Below the pieces are notes generated by a model. The model did not search any database and was not told the DNA's origin. It saw only the letters and a program-made list of their open reading frames with translations. The translations under genes were made by a program, and so were the position numbers. Shown here piece by piece: positions 35,532-47,600 of a stretch of DNA of 64,000 bases; within the stretch, counting starts at the first letter, position 1, and every line of letters begins with the position of its first letter. The DNA is from Stomorhina lunata (Eukaryota > Arthropoda > Insecta > Diptera > Rhiniidae). Where the stretch lies: the NCBI GenBank assembly GCA_933228675.1, contig OW121742.1:125589983-125653982 (forward strand), read 5' to 3'.

Positions 35532-38382
35532 TTATCGAAAAAACTTCATGGGATGATGATTAGGTGCTGTTAAAGCTGGGTTGGTCGTTTTTGGTGTCAT
35601 GCAAACATAATCATAATGTTGTGCTGGTGCACCACGAAAGTTTTGTTCACTTGCTGCCCTATTAAGGCTGCTGGTTTGCTTTAGTAGCCTTTCAATGTTG
35701 GGCAAGTGGGAAAATTTATCTCTGACTTGTAGTGGTAGATCGTCATGGGGTCCAAAGTGTGTGGAGACTCCGCTGGTATGTGTGTAAGTTATGCCACCTC
35801 CCTGAGCCGCTGGGATTACAGAAATGAGAGAGCCATCGTGGAATTGCACCTGGACGACACCGTGAGAAAGCTGCAACAGAAAACAAATTGTCTTAAAATA
35901 TTGGAAACTACTTTAGAACTGATTTGTAAATGATTTATAGCTAAACTATACAAATTACATTACTTATTAAAACTATACGAACCTCTGTGGCTACACCTAC
36001 GCCCGGTACTGTAACCCTTTTAATCGGAACATTCTGTTGAGAGGCCATCATTTGCTGTTGCTGCATATTACTCTCATAGTGCATGGACGACGAGGCGGAT
36101 GACGATGTGGTACCCAAAGAGAAATTTATAGACGCACCCTGTTGTGTTTTTGGAGTCGAAGAAAACATCAAAACATTACTTTGATCCCTTTTATGTGTGG
36201 ATGCTTGATGGGATTCAAGATTTGTGTTGGGCCTTCGTCCAATAACAATGGGAAAACAAGAATGCGTACATGCTTTTTCAGTCATTTCCAATATTTGACA
36301 AACACTGCGACAATGTTCGAAACAAGTCTGTTGATGTTCTATTAAAGGTTGGGCCTGCGTCAATTCCATTTCAAGATTAAGCTGACGTCCATGTTTATCA
36401 TAAACTTTAGTTCCCTCACTAGGAGATTTGGTTACCTTGGCTCCACTATAGAAATAGGCTTCAAAGTCTTCCAAAGTTTCCATTAAAGCACATTTAGCCT
36501 CTGAACTGAAATAAGTAACCTTGGGAGTTTTACTTTTAACCAAACCCACAAAACGTGCCGCATACACATATTTCTTCCAGTGTTTTTGTGGTAAATTGTC
36601 ATAGGAATATATGCAATCCGCCGAGTTAGTATTTAGTTCTGGAGGCTGTTCTCCTATAGGCAGACCTCTTCCCGGATCAGGTTGGTAGATTATAATGCGC
36701 ATACCATCTCCCGAAATCCAACAAATATCTGTTATGCGATCACAATTGTATTTAGCGCGATATTTAATAAATTCTATAACAACTTCGCCATGTTTTAAAA
36801 TGCTCATAATGGCATTTTTGGTCTTGTAGCGTGTAGGCTGCAAACGTTTTGTATTCAAAGGAGGTACCGAAATGCGCTCGTTACTTTCTAGATTTAAAGC
36901 AACTTTTGGTGTGGCCTCATTGTTACGTCTGTTACCAGAGCTACTTGGAATTCCCGGTATCATATTTTGCTGCTGTTGTAGTTCTAATTTATAAGAATTT
37001 GTTGCTTGTAGCGGAGCTGGCATTTGAGGTTTAAGAAATTCATTTTCCTGATTTTCCACTTGAAATTGTGGCGTGGAAGTGTAAGGTCTGACTGCAGTTG
37101 GTACTTTCCAATCTAAGTCCATGCTGTCGCCTGCCGAAGAAGTGGTAATCTGTGGATGAAATGGTTTGTTTGGAAGCAAATTGTCTTGTGAGCTGTGTTC
37201 ATAAGATTCATATATTTGAGCCATTACAGGTCGTGAGAATTTGTCTTGGCAACGGGGTCGTGACGCACTGGAAGCATTGCCTAAAACAAAAGCAAATTAA
37301 TTACTTGTTTGTGTTACCTATAAATGTTGCAATACTTACTGCTGGCAAATGTTATGATACCACTATCACTACTTGCTGTACTTTGATTGTAAGCTAAAGA
37401 ACTTGTTGTACTGTTCACTGTTTGTGTTTCCATTGCATTTCCCGCAAAACGTTTCATAAATGAATGCTGTAAAACCTGCTCCAAAGTAATACGCTCTATG
37501 GGATTTTTCTTTAATAACTTATCTATTAAATCTCTAGCTTCAAATGATATATACGAAGGTATATCATAATCTGACATAACCACTCGATTTAGTGTGGCCT
37601 GAACAGCATCTGTATCAAAGGGAGGCTGACCCACCAGCAAGGTATAAAACATACAACCCAAACCCCAAACATCAGCAGGTAGACCATGAGAAGCCCTTGA
37701 CACCACTTCAGGTGATATGTAATTGGGTGTACCACACATGGTGACATGACGTTCATCTGGTCTCTTTAGCTGGGTAGCCAAACCAAAATCGGCTATTTTA
37801 ATATGCATATCCTGACTAAGCAGGAGATTAGAAAGTGAAATATCTCTATGCATTATTTGATGGGAGTGCAAGTACAAAAGACCTGCCACTACTTGATTTA
37901 AAATACTAGCGGCCTCTGATTCTGTCATGGGTCTACGCATCACCTGCTTCATATAGCGCTGCAATTCACCATTATGAGCCAACTCTAAAACCAAATAGAC
38001 ATAGTTGGCGTCCTGGAAAAATGTATACAACTCCAAGACGGAAGGATGTTTAAGACGCGAATGTATCTCCACCTCCTGTCGCACACGATTTGCCATGGCC
38101 GGTCCTTGTATAAGTTTTTTATCAATCTGAAAAGTAAATTAACTTGATATATACTATTTCATTTTTTATCAAAGGCTCTTACCATTTTAATGGCCACCAT
38201 TTGTTGAGTTTTCAAACATTTCGCCTTATAGACACTGGCAAAGCCGCCCTTGCCCAGCAAATTCATCACCTCATAGTCCTAAAATTTAGTATAATTGGTT
38301 TTATGAAAATATTCTAACAAATTCATTTGTATTGTTAACTTACACTGATGCTTTCGCCCCAATGGGCCGTTCGTAGTGCCAT
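35532..38382 (-). CDS. SAK: SAK / Polo-like kinase 4
   Basis: Serine/threonine kinase that triggers centriole duplication. Exons 38382-38344, 38278-38183, 38126-37340, 37280-35983 and 35870-35532 join in phase to 852 residues (Drosophila SAK is about 769). The kinase domain begins [18 protein letters not shown] (from residue 15) with the VAIKMI lysine. [11 protein letters not shown] has its catalytic Asp near residue 140, DFGLA is near 158, and the activation segment is [15 protein letters not shown]. Just after the kinase domain lies [12 protein letters not shown] (DSG near residue 299), the Slimb/beta-TrCP phosphodegron that limits PLK4 dose. The large fourth exon holds the cryptic polo-box region; the last exon ([16 protein letters not shown]...) holds the C-terminal polo box. 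The linker is long and Gln/Ser-rich, which explains the extra length. Confidence 0.96.
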
Positions 38383-39654
38383 TTTTCTTTGTTTTTATAT
38401 ATATTTTTTTTTTAAATATATAAGTAACTCCAGTTTTTCTTATAGAAATTTTGATTTTTTTGTTATATTTAATATAAATAAAAACACAACAAATAAGATT
38501 GTTTATTTCTTCATTAGGTATTGGCTGTACTCTTTTGTTTTTTTTTTCTCTACCAGTGTTTTTAAATGAGGAATTTGAAAAAAGAACGCCAAAAGTTTAC
38601 TAAACACAGCTCCAAAAACAGAGTTGTATTATATTTACACAAAGTTGCCGGATTTTTAACGAATTGAGAATGTTAGAAAAAAAGAGAATTTAAGGAATTT
38701 AATATACATATATTCCTAACGATATCTTGAAAGTATTGGTCTCTTAGCGATGCAAGTGTGTATTTTAGAAGATCTATATTAACACATTGTCTGTTTTACC
38801 ATGTTTAAACAAACAATACAGAAATTTTGCAAAGACTTATAACAATGGATACCACAGGCTAACATAGATACTTAGTGGCTTACCTTCCGCTTAGAAATTT
38901 CCCATAATTTAATGGTTATTGCTGAAACGGAGGCCTACTTTGAGACAAAAAAAAGGTTTACGAAAGTGGTATTCAAATGTTTAAGTGGCACTAAAATAAT
39001 TTCATTGCTTTTGGGTTTTTAAATACTTATAAAAGAATTAAAGATGGAACGACTAAGTTCAGCTAGAGCTGGGCAGTTGCCTATGACATGTGAAATGGTA
39101 AAAGAGCTGTTACTATAGTACGAGCATTGAATAAGCTTAGAATGAGATATCATAAGTCTTACAAAACATTTATTTTTGTTTTTCTTTATGGCAATTAATT
39201 AACATTTGAAGACATATTGTTTTTTTTTCTGGTTAAAGGATTTATAAGAATGATTGTAGTAGTTGCCTTTAATTGCTGCATGTAATTTTGCAGTTGAAAT
39301 TCTAGCTAAAAAGTGCATCGAATTAGGTTTCATAAAATAGGTAGGTTTACAATATCTTTGTTCTTAATTGAGTAATCATAGCTATTAAAATTTATTATTT
39401 AAATGACTTCTGTGGCATTTGTAGCAGTGGTTAACGGTAGTGGTTAACGGTAGTGGGGTTTATGTGAGAGATATTCATAAATGTCGACGGATTCCAAAAA
39501 AGGTTTGTCATATAAAACTTATCGATATTACCCAACCTTAATACTAAACTTAAAAAAAAATGACTAAAAGCTATAACAAATTTTATTAGCCGTTTCTTTT
39601 TCAACATACATTTCGCATTCAAATTTAATATATAATATATATATTTAATATATA
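38383..39654. other. Intergenic region, nothing recognised
   Basis: AT-rich DNA upstream of SAK; should contain its promoter. No gene seen. Confidence 0.45.
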
Positions 39655-39658
39655 CATA

Positions 39659-39701
<43 letters not shown>
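39655..39701. repeat. (AT)n microsatellite
   Basis: Pure at dinucleotide run following 'tatatacatatct'. Borders the SINE 3' end. Confidence 0.92.
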
Positions 39702-39703
<2 letters not shown>

Positions 39704-39734
39704 CCCCGTCAACATTCCAAGGGGTTCTTTCTCA

Positions 39735-40378
39735 GACAATCCGATTCTATTTTTAGACTCATTTAAAGGGACCTAAATCCGGTTCCGAATGGCAAATGCA
39801 TTAGGTTAGGTTAGGTAATAAAGGAGGTGTCAACGACACCTTCACTCGGAGACCCCAGGGGTCCATTGTGATCCTTTACTAGAGAAGAAGAAAAGAAAGG
39901 AAGAAGATAGAGAAGAGGAGAGATAGAAGAAAGTTGTAGAGAAGACTACCCTATCTAGGCCAGTTGAGACCCGTTATGAACCCTACAATATCAATCAACC
40001 TACACTGTTGTACATCCTGTAGGTCAGCAAGGAATCTGCTGCCTAAAAGATTGAGTCTTAGGTTTTGCGACTCGGACGAATCCTCATCTAGACATAATCT
40101 GCAGAGGTCTGAAATGCTGCTATCCCACCTATGTAGCCTCGAGTTTAAGGCCCGTAAGGAACCCTATACATCTTCTTAAGCTTGACCTATTTAGACCTAA
40201 TAGAAGCAAATGCATTAGTTTGACATAGCTTAAAACTCAATAACCTGTGGCTAGCTAAGTTTGAGGTGAAACCGCCGCTTTTTTGAAAATTTATTTGTTT
40301 CAAGTGGGTCGAACTAGGGAACTCTGGTATGTTAGGCGGATGACTAACCTGCTATACCACGGCAGTTCACTTCAAATT
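39735..40378 (-). mobile_element. tRNA-derived SINE, split by a later insertion
   Basis: Read on the minus strand from 40378, the head is 'tggtatagcaggttagtcat' with an A-box-like part (40359-40348) and, further on, 'tagttcgaccc' (40316-40306), a good B box. The body continues 'acttgaaacaaataaatttt', 'aaaagcggcggtt' and 'agctagccacaggttattga', then resumes after the insertion at 39805-40218 with 'ttaaatgagtctaaaaatag' and 'aatcggattgtctga'. The same body recurs at 50740-50945 on the plus strand, which shows it is a dispersed family and not a tRNA gene. Confidence 0.8.
39805..40205 (-). mobile_element. 5'-truncated LINE (about 400 bp) inserted in the SINE, with 13-bp target duplication
   Basis: The insertion is flanked by gcaaatgcattag at 39792-39804 and 40206-40218. 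On the minus strand it encodes CRLCLDEDSSESQNLRL and LADLQDVQQCRLIDIVGFIT, resembling the CCHC-type C-terminal tail (CRLC.EE) of Jockey/R1-like LINEs. It ends 'cctttattacctaacctaac', a repeat-like 3' terminus. Short, with an intact target duplication, so it is younger than the other LINE pieces here. Confidence 0.82.
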
Positions 40379-41668
40379 TAATAAAGAGCCATTGTTTTGT
40401 AATTGACAATCCCGCCATTATTTTCGATTGTGGTAATAATAGGAACATATTTTTTTTTATAAAAATGTCAATGATAGCTTTTTAATTGCTTCAGTACTCC
40501 ATTAAATAAAACGGTGTCGCGCTTGTTGTGTTTTGACATTCAAGTTTTTAGGAGTCGATCAAATTACCTTCAGCTGGCATCACAATTTTCTTGAGAAACG
40601 TCAAGAATTTTTCTAGAAACATGGCAACAAATTGTCTACCATAAATAAAATTTTGTAATCATCATCCAAGAAGGGTGCTCTATTTTCTTGTTCTTGGATA
40701 TATATTTTCCACAGATTATAAAAAAAATTAAGACACAATTTTAATGAAAATATGATTACCTTTAAATCAGGCAAAATGCCTTATTAATGAGATGAACAAT
40801 TTACTTAATGCAATTTATCAATGAAAGAAACAAAAAAGACGTGACCAAAATTTCACAATTTCAATCAATGAGACTCCTCGACGGGAGCAGAAAGTGAAGA
40901 ACAACAGGCAACAAGTTCTAAGTGGCTAAAAGTTGCAACAAATTAAAGTGTTATCAATTGTTAAATAAATATAATAAAAAAGTGTCATCAGCACAAATTA
41001 AAAAGAAAACTAATAAAAAAAAAAAGAAAGTGCTGACAAAAAAAATAGTGTGAGTGCGTGTGTGTAATCAACAGCTGATAATACGATTTATACAAATTGC
41101 TTCGGATAAATTAGTAACAAAATATCAATGAAAATACAATAAACATTAATTTATTAAATTTTGTTGCTATTTACGTGGGAAACTAAAAAATTCCACTTTA
41201 AAAAAATGCAATTTTACTTTCAGGGTTGTCAATCGTCTGTCTAATTGAATTTTTATTTACGTATTATTTGCTTTACGATCTGGTAACCTTATAATCGTTG
41301 CTTTAATTTGACAGTTCTGCCATCTAACCTCAAACACGGGCTAAAAAGTGACAAGTTTTCTCTTCTACTATAATTGTCGGCCACCACACGGAAAATTGAA
41401 AAAATTTAAAATATAATTGTTTAAACAATTTTTAAAAATATTTTCATTAAAAATAATTAATTTCTATAGAGTACAATATGCCTTAAAAAGCGAAAAGTGA
41501 AAATTCAAGCCTAAAAACGTTAAATACTTTTTGACAAAGTTTAACAAAACAAGTGAAAAGTGTTAGAAGAAAAAAAGAAAAAAGACGAAAAAATAACAAC
41601 AACTACAAGATTAGCAACAAAAACAGTGACTAAACCAAAATATAGAGGAGATTTTTTTGCTGGAATTG
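40379..41668 (+). promoter_or_regulatory. Cdk12: Upstream and 5' UTR region of Cdk12
   Basis: AT-rich until about 41400; then A-rich leader-like sequence (aacaacaactacaag, acaaaaacagtgac) up to the ATG at 41669. No core promoter element is assigned. Confidence 0.4.
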
Positions 41669-44600
41669 ATGGAGAAGGATCACAGCAGTAAATACGCAGT
41701 AAATTCTGCGGATGATTTGGACCTCGACAGTGATACTACTCCGCACAAGAAATCAAAAAAATCTAAAAAGAAGAAAAGTCGAAGGACACAAGAAAAATCA
41801 AATAGCTCTCGTAGTCGAAGCAACAGCCTAAGGCGTCAATCTTCATCCAGCGGTCATGCGATGACTGCCGAAACTCCTCACGCCACCAGCAGTCATAAAC
41901 TTCATATATCCGCTTCCGATAATATAGTTGAGTACTCGGATGTAAGTTCCACTGATTTTTCAGATCCCGAGGCTGGTGAAATAAACTCAGATGCTTCAGT
42001 GGGCAAACATTGTGATAATAAGCTCCTACTATCCACCAATGTTAAACGTCATAATGTTCTAAGTAATAAAGGTAGTAGTTCGAAACCTGCCGCTTTAAAG
42101 ACCGATGTCCATTCTGAAATTAATCTCAGCAGTGATGAGGAAAACTACAGGTAATAAATTATTATATTTGAATTTTAACTTAATTTAATTGCACCCTAAG
42201 GGCCAATTATGATTTTTCGGGATTAACAAAGTTCTGATAGTTAAATTGTAAGATAGTATTTTCATCATGAGACATATTTGGAAGACAATGTTAAAATCTA
42301 GTCAATAATATAGTTTAAAATGCCTACCTATGTAAGTCTGATTATAGACTGACTTAAAGCTACATGTCAGGTTTAAGCTAGTGGCTGAAAACGAAGTCAG
42401 CGTCACTTGGGTCCTATAGATGATACATTTGTAGTATCTGGAAGGGATATAAAATAATTATATTTAGGAAATTATTGATTTATTAACAGTCCCTTAGACA
42501 TAACCAGATGATATAAAATAAAAGTTATTCGTACAAACGCTGATATCCGAAATCTCAGATATGTATGTTTATCTTGCATTCAAAAGATGGCTAGAATCCT
42601 GTGGGGTACGTTATTATGACGGTACCTAGAAATATTCGATGGTAGAATGTTTCGTCAATGCTGTATTTTAGCAAGTTAGTTGCCCATATTTTAAAACTGA
42701 CTAAACTTAAATATTACACCGGAAGAGATTTCCTATAGCATTTTTGGAGAATGACAGAAGTGTCAGTCCAAGTTTTTGTTTATTTTGTTAATATAAAACA
42801 CAAAATGTCATATATTTAAAGAATGTAAATCGTCCTTAGAGTGCAATTAATCAATATCCAATTATCACTAATCAATGTTACTATAAATTGTATTTTTGTT
42901 TATTTATTTTTCTCTTTTTGTTAAAAAAAAAATACATTTTACTTACACCAAATACAACGCAAGACTTTACCACGCCTTCTCTAGGTGGGTGAAATAAATA
43001 TTTTTCAATTTTAACTTAATGAAAAACATTATTTGAAAACTATATTATATATAAATTTTTAATATTTTTTAATTTCTATTTTAGAAACAAACGAAAAGAA
43101 AGTTTTGACAGTCTCTCCAAACTCTCGCCAAATCATGTACGACGCATTATTCTTGGTTCTCCGGTGCCCAGTTCAGCCAAGGTTACACTTAACGAGGCTC
43201 ATACAAGCTCCAAAAACCAAGACAACAAAGATAAGGAACGTCATCAATTAGAAAGTCGACGTTCTTCTATTTTAACGCCACCATCTGCCAGTCACAAGTC
43301 TCAGGAAAAACTTACGCTCGAAGAATCCGATTGGGATGAAGAGCTGGAAAATTATTTATCAAGTGATACCATCGATACCGATGAGTTGGAGGCGGAAATG
43401 AAACGGCAGAAGCGGAAGAAAAACAAAAAAGACAAAAAACACAAGCGCAGTCGTAAATCGAAAAAGCGCAAAAAGAAACGTAACAAGTCATTTTCGAGCA
43501 TTGAAGCCATATCAGATAATGATTTGGACGAAGTGCTGGATACAAAGGTTTCGTTAAGACATTATACGCCACCTGCTACGGGTGTAGTAGCTGCCAAAAG
43601 TCCTTCGGATCCCACTTACACACCCATTAAACAGCGCAGTCCACGTTCCTCGGACACTCCACCACCAATACGACCTGATAGTAGCAATAGTTATTATTCA
43701 GAAACAGCTAATATGACAGTACAAGCCGGCGCCTCCTCTTCTTCCACAGCGCCAGCCAATAACATTGTAGGCTTACAAGTGACAGTAACGAATCGTATGG
43801 GCGGTACACGTCATCGAACACCACCTCGTACTTCCAATACAAAAAATCGTTTTCCCAATCCTCATTCACCGCATACACCTCCCCTGTATGCAGGCAGTAG
43901 TAGTTCTGTTTCCACCCGAGACATTCGCAACTCACGTTTCGTTATGAGTCCGGGCAAAGATGATCACCGCCACCATCACCATCATCACGGACGTCCTGAT
44001 ATGGCCGGTACACCAGCCAATCATCATTACCATCAACGTCAAACTGCAGCCCTTGCAGAGAGTCACAAATACAAGGACTCCGATCGCTATTATCACCATC
44101 AACCCTCAACCCCGCCCCACAAGAAACGAAAAATGCACGATGTTCGTAATGCTGCCAATTCGCAGGGCTATTACGATCATGGACGGCATGATAGTCGAAG
44201 TAATTCACGAAATATGCGGCCGAGTGAATATGATCGTTATAATAGAGATAATTACTCGAAAAGATATTCCAGGTAGGTTAGGAAGAAGCATTTAATGAAA
44301 AGAAAAAAAAAATACAATTTTAATCAGAAGTTTAAAAATTTATTTTATAAATTCATTTAATATTTAAAGAAAAGTTTAATGTAATACAAAATACTCATAT
44401 GCTTTAATGTGCATTTATCTTAAATTAATTATACATTTTATCCAATCTTCTTATATATTGCCTTTTAAAGTTACCGGGATATACTCCGCCTGATAAATAA
44501 TGAGCCTGACGTTTATTATTGTTGTTATTGGTATTTTGAGGTGTTATGTTACTGCGAGTGGGTAACATTGAAAGCATTTTAGCACGATGCATCAGAGTAC

Positions 44601-47600
44601 GGAAAGTCGTTGTAGTTGAGGGAACACTGGTTGGACTGGTTGTGGACATCTCTTGTTCGTTGTTTTCCTCCTTTTCACCTTTTCCAACTTCTGTGTTTTC
44701 TAATAATTTTGGATTACCATTTTCACTTGCTTGATTATTTATAGAAGAAACCTCTTCAGCAAACAAATCTTCTTCAGAGAGGTCAGTCGATTTTGATGTA
44801 CTATTTGTTTGAACTTGAGTATCGTTAATTTTGGGTTCAAGCGACGGCTCCGCGATTTTATCTGATAGGTTTTCTTTGGGTGTAGAAAAGTCTTCATTTA
44901 CACGCAATTGATTTGTTGTAATAGGCTGTGAGATAGGATAAGTATTCGACCCTTGGATTGGCTGTGAATATTCCTGATCTTTAGAATGCATGTGATAAGG
45001 AGAACTATGTAAAGGTATAGCTAAAAATATTGGTTGTATGGTAAATGGACAGCCACAACAATTATTTGAGCCAGCGTAGGGACTTCTAAAAGTATCTGAA
45101 TACCGTGTTGATTCAAAGGGTCTCCGGTAACCTGGAGTCATTAAAGGAACCTCAGGACATTGGTTTTCTGGACTTAAAGGAGAAGATAATTGTGAATAAT
45201 TTTCTTCTGATTGCTTGTTTTGAGGAAGTTCATCAATATTGTAAAATGTTCTTAGAATAGGATCATCTAAGTACTCGGCTGGTATATTCTGTTGTAGGGG
45301 TGCGGAAAGCATTCTATCATCAGAATAAAGTTGTTGAATTGGCAGTAATTCATCTTGAGAAAAAGCCAAATTAGGATTACCCAGAACTTCATCTTGTATT
45401 AATTCATTAAATTGTTCACGATTTATTTTTGGTAGTTCCGTTACGTTTATTTGCAAATCTTCTAAGGAGTCTTTGTTTGCTACTCTAGAATGTTGACTTT
45501 CATAATATTTATTGTTTTGAGGATTCGAAATTGAGTCTTCGGCTGCAATATTGGTAGTTGTAGGAGAATTACTTAAAGCTGCTGGTACATTTTCTTGGGG
45601 ATAAAAATGATTGGGAGAAAAATGTTCAATTTGAGGTCGATTTTGATGGTACTGATTTAAAGGCTGTTGATTGTTACCAAACATTTGGTTTTGAGCAGGA
45701 TCAAACTGTAGATTTTGTAATGGCTCATAGTGTTGAATTTTTTCTCCATTTGTGAATGGATGAGCAAAATTTGGTTGAACTACTTGGGGTGGCAAATTGC
45801 CTGGTCTTGCAGGAATCTCTGGGCCTTTACACATATAATATGGTTCATGACTGCCAACAATATTTGGTTTTATTTCTACACACACAGTATTATGACCACG
45901 CTTATTACGATCATAATGATGAAAACCGGGTGGCAGAAAAAATCCTAAAGTTACATTCAAACACAGCAGCAAATGAATACAAACTCCCAAAAATATACTC
46001 ATTTTCACTTAAAACTCCGTTTAATTAGATATATAAAAACTTAAGTTCTTAACACTTTATTTGTCTATTGTTAAAGTGAAGTCACTTTATCTAATTTTGT
46101 TGTTTAAATATGATTTGGATTATCCGAAAATAAAAATTACTTTTATTTTAAAACTAGTTCAAAATTCATCAAATTGCTTTCTTCTTAAAAAATTAATTTT
46201 CTCAAATTTGTTACTTTTCCAAATCGCTGTTTATTGCCCAAAGTTAAGTGGCAAACTAAATTAAAATGAAAGAAATTTCGAAATTTTTCCAAGATATTAA
46301 TCAACTTTTCGACCCAAATTTATTGAAATATTGGGAATTTTATTTACTAAAGAGAGTAAAATTGGTTTCATATTCAATTGCAGCTGAGTTGGCTTTTATT
46401 TAACTTTTTAACAAAGTTTAATAATTTTTTAATATATAATAATTTTGCAATCTATATTAATTTTTTGTGCTTCATCAGCCATAAATGCACAAATAACAAA
46501 AAAACTTAAGTTTGTTCTTTGAATAAAGTTTAATAAAACAAACTTGTTAAAACAAACAATAACTTATGTATTTGTTTAATTCAAATGCCATTTAAGTTTT
46601 AAACATTTTTGCTTTTTTAGAAGTCCCAGTATATCGCTTATGCGGCTAAGAGGAGGACAGTCACCTACATCAAACTATCGTTCGGGTGGTGGCTCACACA
46701 AATACAAATATCCAACATCGCCTTCACCCGTGCGTTCACGTTCCTCTAAGCGTGAACGTTATGCTTCAAGATCACGTTCACCAAGACCTTCTCGCTATGC
46801 GGACTCTCCCACAGATTCACCACGCAGTGGTACACATCATTACTATCGCAATCGTCGCTCTTCATCACGCTACAGACGTTCACGTTCTAAACATTCTCCT
46901 GCCAGCCTTTCAAGAAGTAGATCAAGATCTCGTTCACCCTCGAGTACGCCTCGCGATTTGAAGCAGAAGCGTATAGAATACAGTAAGAAGATAAGTGAGA
47001 CGAGTTTATTTGCTGAACTGGTAAAAGATAAACATAAGCGTCAGAAAGCTTTGCAGGTAATTAAAATAAAAGTGTTCAAAAATATATAGAATTGACTTAT
47101 TTAATTTGTCTAATTTTACCCCTAGGAAATCATTGAAAAGCAGGAAGAGAACAGTAACAGCAATGGGGCTTTAGCAATAAACGACAACAGTTCATCCATG
47201 GATAGTTGTGTACACGTGAAACTAGATGAAGTCATTAATAGCTCGACAATTATTTTGGGAAATTCTAAACCGACAAACGCTTCACAAGCATCATTAACAG
47301 ACACTACACTACAATCAGCTGTAACAAGTTCGGAACCTGCACAAACCCTCAGCCAGAGTAATGGTGTAAAGAAACCAGCAGTGGACGTAAATAACATTCC
47401 AATGCCACTATTAGTCAGCCCTTCAGGTACAACCAAGACATTATCAACAGGTAGTGATGAAACAGATCGTGCCCTTAACTCAAGTAAAATACCTCCAAAG
47501 TTACAACAACCACCACCAGCAGCAGCAGCAACAACACAAGTGCAAGATATATCAAAGACCTTAACTACGACAACAACAACAACTAAACCTAAGAGTCTCA

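Noticed and set aside
40300..40378. A genuine tRNA gene
   Set aside because: A/B-box-like sequence is present, but no acceptor stem closes and the body is shared with a dispersed copy at 50740, so it is a SINE.
43312..44295. Several frames antisense or out of frame within Cdk12 exon 2
   Set aside because: Low-complexity, repeat-rich coding sequence leaves stops rare in all frames; only the Cdk12 frame joins neighbours in phase.
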